Shown: positions 8,501-15,931 of the stretch, one piece after another
How the letters are laid out: each line of letters starts with the position of its first letter
Numbering within the stretch: the first letter of the stretch is position 1
Assembly (NCBI GenBank): GCA_003249025.1
Contig: QBMH01000002.1
Coordinates: forward strand, 1 to 64,000
Reading direction: 5' to 3'
DNA: 64,000 nucleotides
Source: Leptolyngbya sp.
GTDB lineage: Bacteria; Cyanobacteriota; Cyanobacteriia; Leptolyngbyales; Leptolyngbyaceae
Made by a program: the position numbers and the translations under genes
The notes under the pieces: generated by a model
What the model saw: only the letters and a program-made list of their open reading frames with translations
Told to the model about the DNA's origin: nothing
Databases searched by the model: none

Positions 8501-10305
8501 ACCGCCGCCTTACTCCCACGCGACTTTAAGTCGGTCAGTTCCGTCGTTGCCGATGCACTGGCAAGCTTCAACCGCCGCAATGCTTCTGCCAGCCCCGTTC
8601 CCGCGCTGCTGCCCTTAATCCCGGAGTTGGCAAGCAAAGCTAAGGTCGTGACCGTGTCCTCGACACTTTGGTTACTCGCCTTCGCCTGGGCACCGACGTA
8701 GCTCAATGCTTCTCCTAAATCATTCGTGCCAGCCGCCGATGCGTTGGAGGCTTGGGTCAAGAGGTCGGCAATCTTGAGGCTGTTGCTAGAACTTAAGGCA
8801 AACTGGTTCAGAGTGGAGCCAATCACCTCGCCCGTGCGAGCGAGTCCTTCACCGGTTGCCTCAGAACTTTGGACGACCCCCGCAAGCGCGGTTTTAGTTT
8901 GCTCCGCACTGAACCCCGCTTTACCGAGTTCCACACTGACCGCTGCGATTTCCTGCGGGGTTTTGGTCGTGGCAGCGCCCAGGCGTTCCACCTCACCCCG
9001 GAGCGCTGCCAGTTGAGGAGTGCCGCTGGATTCAGTGACCACACCAAAGGTTCTAATCGCCTGGTCAAATTTGGCAAACTCTTGAATCCCTTTCACGCCG
9101 ATCGCACCAATCCCAGCGGCGATCGCCCCGCTTGCCACTCCCAGCGCTTGCAGTCCTTCACGCGACGAGAGCGACGCTTTCGACAATCCCTCAAACTGAG
9201 TTCTCGTGATGCCCAGCTCATTGCTCAATATCTGGAATTTCTGAGCGCTCGTAGCTCCGACTGCCTCCAGTTCTCTGAGCCTTGCGATCGCCTGGGATGC
9301 CTTGTCAGCGGTCAGCCCTAACCCGCCAGCAAGTTGCTGGGCACCTCCAAAACTTTTTCCAGTGGACTGAGCCAGTTGAATCGTGCTGCTCGTATTCGCT
9401 TTGGAGTCAGGCGCTTTCACCTGTGCCGCTTTTTGAGCCGCTTTCTCCAACTGGTCAAACTGAACTTTTGTAATGCCTAACTCTTTACTGAGGGCGGCAA
9501 ACTTTTGTTCACTGGTCGCATTGACCGCATTCAGTTGAGTCAGCTTTTGAATTGCTCCCTCAGTCGCCTTCTCAGTGAGGTTGAGTGAGTTCGCTAGATT
9601 TTGAGCGCCCTTAAAATCAGTGCCCACGGTGGCGGCGAGTTTAGCGGTGGGTTGTACGCCCCGCTCTTTGGTTTGAAGAGTCTCCGCTTTCTGCTGTGCT
9701 TTAGCCTGAGAGTCAGCCGCCTTCTGAGCCTGGGCGGTTTGAAGAGTCTCCGCTTTCTGCTGTGCCTTCGCCTGGGCATCGGCTACCTTCTGAGCCTGGG
9801 CGATCGCCTGCGCTGCCCTCTTCTCATCCGCTGCCTGCGCTTTAGCTGAGTTGTCGAATTCCTTTTGAAACCGCTGCTGATCAATCGCCTGCAACTTGGC
9901 AGCGGTCGCCTGCGCTTGCCCCGTGCGCTTTTCCTCTAGAGCCGCCTGTTTCTGTAATCCTGCCGCCTGCCGTTGCTGGGCGGCTTCCTGTGCCTGCGCT
10001 AACTTGATCTGCTCTTGCCCTGCTTTTGCCGATTGCTGTTGAGTTTTAAATCCTTCCTGCTGAACTTTCTGCTGTTGCTGTTGAGTTTTCAGCAGCGATT
10101 GATTTGCAGCCGCCAGCGCAATGATCTCCTGAGCCTGCGCCTTGGTAGTGGATAGCCCTTGACCTTGCACCTGATTGAGCGCTTTTTGGCTGGCTGCCAA
10201 CTGACCCGTTAAAGCCTCAACTTTTTGCAGCGTGGCTACCAGGGCTTGGGCATTCGCTCCCGCCCCGTCATCCTTGCCAGTAAATCTGATGACTACATCC
10301 GACAT
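5506..10305 (-). CDS. Tail tape measure protein
   Basis: 1599 residues; sets tail length and helps DNA ejection. Residues 1-215 are Gln/Ala/Lys-rich coiled coil. A domain of about 65 residues is duplicated (around F231 and F319, offset 88). Residues about 385-600 resemble the TP901-type tape-measure core. Hydrophobic segments lie near 735-770 and 840-875. Two blocks of strict 11-residue repeats led by Phe/Tyr span 1088-1208 and 1320-1440, eleven units each. A Gly-rich C-terminal motif (GEGGQELIFPS) is typical of tape measures. At about 1.5 angstrom per residue, the known ruler rule, the tail would be roughly 240 nm. Confidence 0.93.
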   Translation of the reverse strand: MSDVVIRFTGKDDGAGANAQALVATLQKVEALTGQLAASQKALNQVQGQGLSTTKAQAQEIIALAAANQSLLKTQQQQQKVQQEGFKTQQQSAKAGQEQIKLAQAQEAAQQRQAAGLQKQAALEEKRTGQAQATAAKLQAIDQQRFQKEFDNSAKAQAADEKRAAQAIAQAQKVADAQAKAQQKAETLQTAQAQKAADSQAKAQQKAETLQTKERGVQPTAKLAATVGTDFKGAQNLANSLNLTEKATEGAIQKLTQLNAVNATSEQKFAALSKELGITKVQFDQLEKAAQKAAQVKAPDSKANTSSTIQLAQSTGKSFGGAQQLAGGLGLTADKASQAIARLRELEAVGATSAQKFQILSNELGITRTQFEGLSKASLSSREGLQALGVASGAIAAGIGAIGVKGIQEFAKFDQAIRTFGVVTESSGTPQLAALRGEVERLGAATTKTPQEIAAVSVELGKAGFSAEQTKTALAGVVQSSEATGEGLARTGEVIGSTLNQFALSSSNSLKIADLLTQASNASAAGTNDLGEALSYVGAQAKASNQSVEDTVTTLALLANSGIKGSSAGTGLAEALRRLKLASASATTELTDLKSRGSKAAVNAFQTLDQSVRDSTGKLLPFPQILGKIKGSLGGLEEVDKDLLLNALFGVQGGRVIQTLLGQTDEQIAQVTGKMADFEGASKKASEEMTKGLAGSFSILQSSASLGLQKVGEFASVGLVPLLGAANALLKGFLDLPAPIQTVLIGVTGLAGAFAAAVAVVAAYNVLQVKTVVQSALASAAIVRDTVVQAGNTAAIIANNVAKAGSVSVTSIFAAAQAGVGAAFAGSTGAIGVATGATQAFFATLAPALPLLAAVGGAALAAFAAFDTFAAIKGAGKENTDSLEALKTKLKEIEKESGTDKTKGLLAAKTAEDEFRNSLNPLQQALEVVREKAGFTTATEAGLNEAKVSYGELITSVDGVIGGYERFSVSTKQSKADIDSQRKSLEAAKAALASTKPTDEAGIAAKKAYGAALDRNLAQLGRIEQGLTGTKSATDAQAKSDIYGKEKAADKTKTLEAQTEALQKNREAAKLAAEAGFEKQKTSDKRTFDDSATKRSQTFDDGKTRREQAFQDSKEKQERGFAAEKEKRDFAFNQQKQSAENSFNQGKQARETAFQTSQKAKDEAYENQKKAKESAFQESQKAKDREFQKQQQAAETAFKDQQQERQKAQDKSFKGAGTLLDKQGAANDPAKTKQLEQSDKIERGVANLGNLANQFLSPEKIAALAQAIAGVNDLTDPAQLAAAKEAAAAIEAKQKEDQQKADQEAERALKAQQQAEDLVFKTAQKAEEQKYKDDERKADVEYDAAKQKAAIKFKADEQKAEVKFKADQAIEEAKKKEADAKAEIGFKDDLQKQEREFKDDEQKTQREFNAAEIKTQREFEDEQLKAKEKFNIEQRKLDEESADRIKKIKESAKEPAAPTGGKPPGRRLGGAVEAGQPYLVGEGGQELIFPSYAAYVVDASKTAALLGSLESIYRMPAAATSTRSRGVSPEALLLKQVVQKLDDLSSVPGDRVTANFNNHFSGLPDRASSESGASVRDEVYEALDGLLKPLEWRQKWKRH

Positions 10306-10386
10306 TACTTGTCAGGGTTCCATGACATCACGTCTAGTATGCCCTTGATTTGGGGAACTCAAGAGGAAACAACTCAAGGTGCCAAT

Positions 10387-10797
10387 ATGGCGAATAAAGC
10401 CAGAATAATTTTATGGACATCAGCAGCGGCGATCGCGATAGGAATAGTGGTTGTCGGTCGTTTGCGATCTGAACCCCCTAACCCTGAAAACGCCTTAGCT
10501 TATATTCCAACTCAACAGCCTGCTCAATCAGACGAATCAAAACCAGGTTGGAAGACCACCAAAGAGGGATATATCGGTTCTCCAACAGAGGAGAAACTAG
10601 ACAAGTTAATTAGCTTTGCTGCAAGTGGAGATAAGCAGGCTTTCAATCAGATGATTCTGGCTGGAGACGCTATCCCGCTCAAAGCTGGCACAAAAGTTCA
10701 GTTGGAGCAGTGCTTAGGCTTTGCTTGCAGCAAGGTGAAGGTTCGCCCTGAAGGATCTATCGAGTCTATCTATACGATTGGAGAGGCGATTAAGTGA
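10387..10797 (+). CDS. Small membrane-anchored protein opposite the tape measure
   Basis: 136 residues starting MANKARIILW. One N-terminal membrane segment (about 5-24) is followed by a Pro-rich linker and a soluble domain with two close cysteines in CLGFACSKV. It is transcribed away from the late operon and followed by a strong terminator at 10908, so it is an independent unit. It looks like a lysogenic-conversion ('moron') gene. Not recognised. Confidence 0.6.
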   Translation: MANKARIILWTSAAAIAIGIVVVGRLRSEPPNPENALAYIPTQQPAQSDESKPGWKTTKEGYIGSPTEEKLDKLISFAASGDKQAFNQMILAGDAIPLKAGTKVQLEQCLGFACSKVKVRPEGSIESIYTIGEAIK

Positions 10798-10907
10798 CAG
10801 GATTTCAATGGCGGCATGATGACAAGCAAGCTTCAAAAGGATTTAAAGTAGCGCGATAAACAGGCGATCGCTTTCAAGAATGACAGGAAGACAAAATCCA
10901 ATCATTG

Positions 10908-10938
10908 AAAAGGGGAAGAGATTATCTCTTCCCCTTTT
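10908..10938 (+). terminator. Rho-independent terminator
   Basis: Perfect 13-bp stem (10908-10920 with 10926-10938), 5-nt loop, T-run included in the 3' arm. A-run on the left arm means it could also work on the minus strand. Confidence 0.85.
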
Positions 10939-10940
10939 TT

Positions 10941-11020
10941 CCTTGCCGTACCTTTCCTCGCCTTACCCCACCGCGCCGTGCCTTGCCATACCGTGCCTTG
11001 CCAAGCCGTGCCTCGCCATG
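10941..11020. repeat. Degenerate pentanucleotide tract (CCNNN)16
   Basis: Sixteen consecutive in-phase pentamers, each beginning with CC, fill exactly 80 bp right after the terminator. The region 10798-11120 otherwise holds no gene. It is the inverse-complement type of the tracts at 13339 and 13427. Confidence 0.85.
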
Positions 11021-11120
11021 AAAACTTATATCTCACTTCACGCGATCGCTCTCAAATCGCCTTCATCACAAATCGTATGAGGCTCGGCTGTCAGGAAGGC
11101 GATCGCGAGTTTGATTTTTT

Positions 11121-11276
11121 TTAGGATGAATCCTTTTTAGACTCAAGGGTTTCTGCCTCCTTTAGTTGTTCAATCATGAGGCTGAGTTGTGCAGAAACAG
11201 AGCGTTTTTGCTTTCTAGAGTATTTCTGGAACCACTCCAAGAGAGATTCAGGAATCGTGACACTCGTTCTACTCAT
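11121..11276 (-). CDS. Ribbon-helix-helix (CopG/Arc-like) small regulator
   Basis: 51 residues starting MSRTSVTIPESLL. A short N-terminal beta strand (TSVTIP) followed by two helices (ESLLEWFQKYSRKQ and SVSAQLSLMIEQL) is the ribbon-helix-helix pattern of DNA-binding repressors. The in-frame upstream ATG at 11303 is less likely. It is divergent from the 11507 gene across an AT-rich control region with inverted repeats, so it probably regulates one or both. No partner toxin gene is adjacent. Confidence 0.7.
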   Translation of the reverse strand: MSRTSVTIPESLLEWFQKYSRKQKRSVSAQLSLMIEQLKEAETLESKKDSS

Positions 11277-11397
11277 TTTCTCGCTCACAACATGGCATCT
11301 CAAGACGACATATATAGTATGCCTGTAGATGCGTTTACATAACTAAAGTATTATCAGATAACACTAAATATTGTCAAGTAAGACTTTAATATTTATA

Positions 11398-11413
11398 AAT
11401 ACTCAAAAGTATT
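11398..11413. promoter_or_regulatory. Inverted repeat in divergent promoter region
   Basis: AATACT-CAAA-AGTATT, perfect 6-bp arms, lies between the ribbon-helix-helix gene and the 11507 gene, just upstream of a TATATT -10-like hexamer. Related AAAGTATTA occurs at about 11345. A plausible operator for the small repressor. Confidence 0.45.
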
Positions 11414-11442
11414 ACTAAGTATGTTATATTAGTCATAGAGAA

Positions 11443-11475
11443 AGGCGCTCTGGGTCTGGACAACTTCAAGCGCCT
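11443..11475 (+). promoter_or_regulatory. Leader hairpin with loop GGTCTGGACAACT, copy 1
   Basis: Stem AGGCGCT/AGCGCCT (11443-11449 with 11469-11475), 19-nt loop containing GGTCTGGACAACT. It is in the 5' leader of the 11507 gene. The same structure recurs at 34375 in front of another small gene. No T-run follows, so it is not an ordinary terminator. Confidence 0.65.
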
Positions 11476-11506
11476 CTCTGCAAAACCTAGTTAAAGGCTT
11501 AGACAA

Positions 11507-11758
11507 ATGCTAGCAGCAAACGTTCAAACTGCAACACTCTCACAAACTGCAACACTCCCAGTTATTGCAGATCCCTTTGTTCACCTAGTCACCTTGATCC
11601 ACCGTCAAACCAGTGAGGAGCAAAGCTTTGAGGTTCAAACCGTCACCGATCGCTTTGCCGATGTGATGAGAGAAATCGTCCATCAAAAATTCATGCGTGG
11701 TTTGACAGGCTTTGAATATTTTGAAGCTCTACCTCTCCGATGCCCATTGCCTTTCTAG
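11507..11758 (+). CDS. Small phage protein of unknown function
   Basis: 83 residues; Thr/Ala-rich N-terminus, then a soluble helical part. First gene of the plus-strand island 11.5-13.3 kb, preceded by the GGTCTGGACAACT hairpin. Not recognised. A weak hairpin GGGGCT/AGCCCC follows the stop, then two CAAACAACTACA leader repeats at 11801 and 11821. Confidence 0.5.
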   Translation: MLAANVQTATLSQTATLPVIADPFVHLVTLIHRQTSEEQSFEVQTVTDRFADVMREIVHQKFMRGLTGFEYFEALPLRCPLPF

Positions 11759-11800
11759 CCAGCCTGGGGGCTAATTAAAGCCCCATCAGAATCCCCTCAA

Positions 11801-11833
11801 CCAAACAACTACATCTCACACCAAACAACTACA
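11801..11833 (+). repeat. Twin CAAACAACTACA leader repeats
   Basis: CCAAACAACTACA at 11801-11813 and again at 11821-11833, with a degenerate third copy after it, in the untranslated leader before the 11903 gene. The same undecamer precedes other plus-strand prophage genes (21634, 22614, 42944). Confidence 0.75.
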
Positions 11834-11902
11834 CAACAAACAACCACACCTGTAAACGCGATCGCTCTAATCAGGGCGATCGCTCTACTCCTAGAGATTC
11901 TT

Positions 11903-12469
11903 ATGCAACGACGAAAAAGTGTAATTAAGACACGAAGTTTAATTGAACACCTTCAGATTTACTCAATCCTTCAAAAAGCTGATATGAGCATTGAGGATCA
12001 AGATGGTGAGAAAAGCCTGAGGATTGAATCACCTGAGATTAAGGCTTTTGCAGAAGCGCTTTTAGGAGTTTCTGCCCTCGCTGGTTTTCACAATGTGAGT
12101 CAAATAATTTTGAAAGCTGACTCTCGAAATTATTTGAAGCTTCCGATATCCACTCTTGAATCCTATGGCATGGATCGAACAGATGACGAGGATGACAGCG
12201 GCATTTTAGACGAAGACGCGATCGCGACGGGTCAGGCTCATAGCGAAGCGGTTACTGTCTCAGCCATGCTAATTGAGCTTTGCATAGAGCAGCTTGGAGA
12301 GCTTGATGAAGATTGCTCAGACTGCAAAGCTGATCCGCACTATCGACGCGCTCTGCTCCTCCTTCGTCAGACTGCTAGCGATTTGCATATGCGGGGTGAA
12401 GAACTTGTGCATTGCTTTACAGGGTTGAAGCCTGCGGAGCATAGCCGCCGTCTGACTCTAGAAATATGA
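11903..12469 (+). CDS. Unrecognised phage protein, acidic
   Basis: 188 residues, with an acidic stretch DRTDDEDDSGILDEDA at the middle and a C-terminal half with predicted long helices and a Cys pair (CSDC). No known motif. Its ATGA overlap with the following HNH gene implies co-translation and a shared role. Confidence 0.55.
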   Translation: MQRRKSVIKTRSLIEHLQIYSILQKADMSIEDQDGEKSLRIESPEIKAFAEALLGVSALAGFHNVSQIILKADSRNYLKLPISTLESYGMDRTDDEDDSGILDEDAIATGQAHSEAVTVSAMLIELCIEQLGELDEDCSDCKADPHYRRALLLLRQTASDLHMRGEELVHCFTGLKPAEHSRRLTLEI

Positions 12470-12888
12470 ACTACGAGCAATACATTTCCTCTCCTGAGTG
12501 GAAACAGAAGCGGCAGCGAGTGATAGAGCGAGACGGCTGCAAGTGTCGAACTTGCTGGGAATCTGAGGATTTAGAAGTTCATCACGTCAGTTATGAGCGG
12601 CTGTTCAACGAAGATCTAGACGACTTGATCACGCTCTGCCATCAGTGTCACGAGGCAATCACAACGGTCATCCGACGACGACGTTACAGCACAAGAATAA
12701 TCACAGTTTCAGACCATCAACGAATCACTCCAATTATCAAAATCGAGGTCAGCCATGGCAAGACAAACATTGAAATTTCGGATCACGAGCCTAGCGCCAA
12801 TCCTGCTCCACAATGGACAAACCGCCGACCCTTTGAACCGTTTCTCGAAGGCGATGAAACAGATCTCAGGCAAACGCGCCAAGACTGA
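12466..12888 (+). CDS. HNH endonuclease
   Basis: 140 residues. It has the HNH fold: EVHHVSYER (H39/H40), an Asn in the central loop (N49), and a closing CHQCHEA (H62), with zinc-type CxxC pairs at CRTC and CHQC. These enzymes nick or cut DNA and in phages act in packaging or as homing nucleases. The last 45 residues overlap the next gene by 134 nt in another frame, so the tail beyond residue about 95 may be non-essential. Confidence 0.8.
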   Translation: MNYEQYISSPEWKQKRQRVIERDGCKCRTCWESEDLEVHHVSYERLFNEDLDDLITLCHQCHEAITTVIRRRRYSTRIITVSDHQRITPIIKIEVSHGKTNIEISDHEPSANPAPQWTNRRPFEPFLEGDETDLRQTRQD

Positions 12889-13330
12889 TGCCGACTATCA
12901 AGAAATGGCGAGAATCGAATGGTATGCCAGCCTCTACCTGGATAAAAGTCGCGTTTGTGTTCCTAGCCTGGTTTTAGAATCCGCCTTGGTTGCAGGGGCA
13001 AGAAAATTAAAGTTAGGGCAGCAAACCCAGGCGGGTATGTTTGTCCCCTCCAATATGCTGCTAGAGTTTGACGGGTCTGATTTGACCCCTGATCAACTTT
13101 GGGAGCGTGATCAAAATCGTTTAACTGTCGCGGTTCGCATTCAAAGAAACCGAGTGATGAGGACTCGATTTACCTGTGAGGAATGGGCTGGAAATTTTGA
13201 GGTTGAGTATGATGATTCAACAATCAACCGACAGCAAATAATTGATCTGGTTGATTCATCAGGAGCAGTCGTTGGGCTCTGTGACTGGCGACCGCGATTT
13301 GGTAGATTCCAGGCAGAAGCGATCGCCTAA
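12755..13330 (+). CDS. Phage protein of unknown function downstream of HNH
   Basis: 191 residues starting MARQTLKFRITSLAPILLHNGQ. Compact alpha/beta protein ending in DWRPRFGRFQ. It resembles a type of phage hypothetical protein seen near HNH genes, but I cannot name a function. It overlaps the HNH gene by 134 nt; its sequence looks as well formed as that of the HNH domain itself. Confidence 0.55.
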   Translation: MARQTLKFRITSLAPILLHNGQTADPLNRFSKAMKQISGKRAKTDADYQEMARIEWYASLYLDKSRVCVPSLVLESALVAGARKLKLGQQTQAGMFVPSNMLLEFDGSDLTPDQLWERDQNRLTVAVRIQRNRVMRTRFTCEEWAGNFEVEYDDSTINRQQIIDLVDSSGAVVGLCDWRPRFGRFQAEAIA

Positions 13331-13338
13331 TAAGTTTT

Positions 13339-13373
13339 CATGGTGCGGTAAGGCACGGCGAGGTGAAACGGGG
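13339..13373. repeat. Pentamer tract (NNNGG), short copy
   Basis: CATGG TGCGG TAAGG CACGG and following units in 5-base phase just after the stop of the 12755 gene. Same family as 13427-13536 and the inverse of 10941-11020. Confidence 0.7.
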
Positions 13374-13426
13374 AAGCAATTCTCCGTCCTTAGAGGTTAA
13401 CCGTCTCTAGGCTGATGAGCTAGGTT

Positions 13427-13536
13427 CATGGTGCGGTTTGGCGAGGCGAGGCGTGGCAAGGTCCGGTTTGGCACGGACTGGCAGGTTAGGGTTCGGACTG
13501 GTACGGCATGTTATGGCAAGGTCCGGCGAGGCATGG
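13427..13536. repeat. Degenerate pentanucleotide tract (NNNGG)22
   Basis: Twenty-two in-phase pentamers, 20 of them ending in GG, immediately before a strong bidirectional terminator. Together with the CCNNN tract at 10941 it brackets the 11.0-13.3 kb cargo block in inverted orientation. Confidence 0.85.
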
Positions 13537-13540
13537 AAAA

Positions 13541-13564
13541 GCGGGGAAGAAATTCCCCGCTTTT
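13541..13564. terminator. Bidirectional terminator between convergent genes
   Basis: Perfect 8-bp stem GCGGGGAA/TTCCCCGC with GAAA loop, A-run before and T-run after. It separates the plus-strand cargo from the minus-strand late operon. Confidence 0.85.
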
Positions 13565-13577
13565 GATTTATGAGCAT

Positions 13578-14135
13578 CTAACTCACCTTTCGCTTGCCCT
13601 TTTCCGCCTCAGCGGGTGGTGTAGCTTCAATCGTTTTTTCGTCCGCCACAGCTTCGGCTTCATCGCGCCGCGCTTTCCATACTGCATGAGCATCTTGCAA
13701 AACTAGCCTCGCTTCAAAATGACAAAACGCCAGAATTTTGCAGGGCACAAACACATCAATCATCAGGTTAAAAACTATCCACCCCTCTTCACTGCGGTAA
13801 GCGCTGATCTCCGCGCGATCGCCCGTCAAGAATAGCTGCTCAATTTGGGCAAGGTCAGTTTGCAGTGGCTCCAAGTCAAACCCCGTAACCGCTGGGTTAT
13901 CTTTTCGAGGGAACAGTTTCGCAATCTCGCCCATCAACGCCCAGGCGCGATCGTCCATCACCAGATCAGCCGTAGAAAATCCACAGCCGGTCCAGATGCT
14001 TTGCAGTTCCACAAAGTGCGATCGCAGCACTTTGAGCGATGCGCGAGCAGGGCACACCAGCTCTACCGATTTGCCGTCAGGGTTCAAAATCGTCAGCAGC
14101 GAACTCGTCAGGATCAATGGCGTTTCGTCGGGCAT
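13578..14135 (-). CDS. Tail assembly chaperone-like protein, second of pair
   Basis: 185 residues, soluble, ending in a charged Ala/Glu/Lys tail. It lies directly upstream of the tape-measure gene in transcription order (with the cargo block between) and overlaps the previous gene by 59 nt, the usual arrangement of siphophage tail assembly chaperones. It has its own ATG with GGAG eight bases upstream, so re-initiation is more likely than a programmed frameshift; no clean slippery heptamer was found. Confidence 0.55.
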   Translation of the reverse strand: MPDETPLILTSSLLTILNPDGKSVELVCPARASLKVLRSHFVELQSIWTGCGFSTADLVMDDRAWALMGEIAKLFPRKDNPAVTGFDLEPLQTDLAQIEQLFLTGDRAEISAYRSEEGWIVFNLMIDVFVPCKILAFCHFEARLVLQDAHAVWKARRDEAEAVADEKTIEATPPAEAEKGKRKVS

Positions 14136-14709
14136 CTAAAAACTCCTGCATTTTTCCAGTTTGGATCAATCGTTCCAATCCCTCACGGGATTCTTCAATC
14201 CGGGTTTCTTCATCCTCGTCATCTGTGCCCTGCTTATTCTGATAGGCTTTCGCCTTCAAAATATCTCGCACCTCCAGCCAGGGGTGATGATTGGCAACCG
14301 CGATCGCCTGCTCTAGTCCATCACTCTCACTCCACAATGCCGCAATGCTGTACGCCTGCGGGTTGATAGTCGAAGGGAGGGGTTTCGCGCCCTTCTCCTC
14401 CGGCTCCTCTGGAAAGTTGAGCGCGATCAAAATCGCAGGCTCATCGCCCATCCCAAACAGCAGCCGCGTGGCGGAATAGGTATCCACCCAGGCAGGGCTG
14501 ATCTTACTCAGCAGCAGACACTCATCCACCAAGGTGCGAAAGTGGGAATCAGGAGAATCGTACAAAGCCCGAAAGTCCTGATCCGCAATGAGTTGAATTG
14601 CCGCCGTGCGGAGGGTGAGAAACCAGGCGCGATCGCTTAAGGGCAGAGAGCGAATCCGCCGCACTTTGCCCAGGCAGTCAATGAAGGGGACGGAGTACGG
14701 TTCCAGCAT
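14077..14709 (-). CDS. Tail assembly chaperone-like protein, first of pair
   Basis: 210 residues, helical, with an acidic C-terminus. Between the 14709-14963 gene (end to start nearly touching) and the 13578 gene. Position between tail tube and tape measure is where lambda G/T-like chaperones sit. No sequence motif supports this, so the call rests on context. Confidence 0.55.
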   Translation of the reverse strand: MLEPYSVPFIDCLGKVRRIRSLPLSDRAWFLTLRTAAIQLIADQDFRALYDSPDSHFRTLVDECLLLSKISPAWVDTYSATRLLFGMGDEPAILIALNFPEEPEEKGAKPLPSTINPQAYSIAALWSESDGLEQAIAVANHHPWLEVRDILKAKAYQNKQGTDDEDEETRIEESREGLERLIQTGKMQEFLDARRNAIDPDEFAADDFEP

Positions 14710-14963
14710 CAGCCAACTATTTCAGACTCGACAGCTTCCTCAGCCTGAGTAAAATCCACGTAGTATTGCTTTCCTGGCTCAAACTGGGCAAACGCTTCTG
14801 GGTTGAGTGTTGCCAGCGAAATGCTTGCGGCTGGGGTCAAGTTGAAAAATTTCTCGTTTTCCTCACTGCCTGCGTAAACAGCCCGGAGCGTGACATTACC
14901 ATGACTTGGATCTATAGTGTCATGCTCTTTTGATTCGCACTGAAACTTTGCTCGAATGCTCAT
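14709..14963 (-). CDS. Small tail-operon protein
   Basis: 84 residues starting MSIRAKFQCESKE. The ATG at 14963 is preferred because GAGG lies six bases upstream; a TTG two codons earlier would collide with it. Predicted mostly beta structure (FQCESK, VTLRAVYAG, KQYYVDFT). It follows the major tail tube gene; a head-tail or tube-associated accessory protein is possible. Not recognised. Confidence 0.6.
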   Translation of the reverse strand: MSIRAKFQCESKEHDTIDPSHGNVTLRAVYAGSEENEKFFNLTPAASISLATLNPEAFAQFEPGKQYYVDFTQAEEAVESEIVG

Positions 14964-15010
14964 TTTCAACCTCGTTATTTTTTTGACGACTCCTGCTTTT
15001 CGACTATCAA

Positions 15011-15805
15011 CTACGCCGCGATGCGGTAGAACCGAACCGCCGAACGGTTAGAGCCTTTCGTAATCGGTTTGAATTCCAACTTCACCGAGGGCTTATCACC
15101 CACGGGTAACTGCCAGCCACCCGCCGGAGTCAAGTCCACCTCGCAAATAATTTCTTCTTTTCGAGTAGAGGCAATGTGCCCGATGAATTTTAGATCGTTA
15201 AAAAAGGCGGGTGAGGTGCTGACTCCCAACGAGTCGATACTCGTGCGAGGTTTGCGGACACTATACTTGACGGGCACTCCAGCGAGGGTAGAGGGGAAAG
15301 TCAGGGTTTTAGTAGTGGTGCCAGTCACGAGAACTTGATCACCGGTGGGGCTGCCCGTCAGAATCACTTCGAGCGGACGGCGGAAGCCCCAGGCACCGTT
15401 ATCGGAAATCGTCACATGAATGTCGCCTGCGACTGGAGTGGTGGGAATGTTGGCATCCGCGATCGTGTAAGGCGTTGCCGCTGGCACCGATGCCATTTTG
15501 GTCAGGCGATCGTCGTAGTTGGCGGCGCTTGCCCACTGTTCGCCAAACATTAGGGCGATGATGTCGGAGTCAACGGCTTCGTAATCCACCTCGAATTTAT
15601 AGGTGATGGAGGTCGAAATCGTGTCCAGAATTTGGGCATAATCCGAGCCGTCCACAATGCCCTGAATGTCCTCAGACTTCACTTCTTTGCTCAGGGTCGA
15701 TTTGAGAAAGCGAGTTTCGAGTAAAGCATTTTGAGTCGGGGTCACAGCGGGAACAATGTTGTTCCCGGTGAAAAACCCAGACATGACATAGTTTTTGATA
15801 GCCAT
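15011..15805 (-). CDS. Major tail tube protein
   Basis: 264 residues, upstream of the chaperone-like pair and tape measure. The beta-rich sequence with TSITYKFEVDYEAVDSDI, and a second half containing an Ig-like Gly/Thr-rich insert (about 120-185), fits major tail proteins of siphophages, which stack as hexamers around the tape measure. A strong hairpin terminator (15882) precedes the gene, so it may be transcribed partly from its own promoter, as expected for an abundant protein. Confidence 0.68.
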   Translation of the reverse strand: MAIKNYVMSGFFTGNNIVPAVTPTQNALLETRFLKSTLSKEVKSEDIQGIVDGSDYAQILDTISTSITYKFEVDYEAVDSDIIALMFGEQWASAANYDDRLTKMASVPAATPYTIADANIPTTPVAGDIHVTISDNGAWGFRRPLEVILTGSPTGDQVLVTGTTTKTLTFPSTLAGVPVKYSVRKPRTSIDSLGVSTSPAFFNDLKFIGHIASTRKEEIICEVDLTPAGGWQLPVGDKPSVKLEFKPITKGSNRSAVRFYRIAA

Positions 15806-15881
15806 AGGAGAGGGAGGAAAGGTTAGTTTAATTGTGCCTCAAATGTCAGGAATTCTTGATATTTGCCCTCGCGCCCATGAA

Positions 15882-15909
15882 AAAGCCGCGCTGAGTGCCG
15901 CGCGGCTTT
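15882..15909 (-). terminator. Terminator upstream of tail tube gene
   Basis: Perfect 10-bp stem (15882-15891 with 15900-15909), 8-nt loop, read on the minus strand ending in a T-rich arm. It lies between the 15932 gene and the tail tube gene. Confidence 0.75.
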
Positions 15910-15931
15910 CAGTAAGCACTGATGCCCAATG

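Noticed and set aside
13412-13419. Second CTGATGAG word, possible hammerhead
   Set aside because: No stem II of the needed length and no GAAA with a following stem III; the surroundings are a pentamer-repeat tract.
14077-14160. Programmed -1 frameshift between the two chaperone-like genes
   Set aside because: No proper X XXY YYZ slippery heptamer; the second gene has its own ATG and GGAG.
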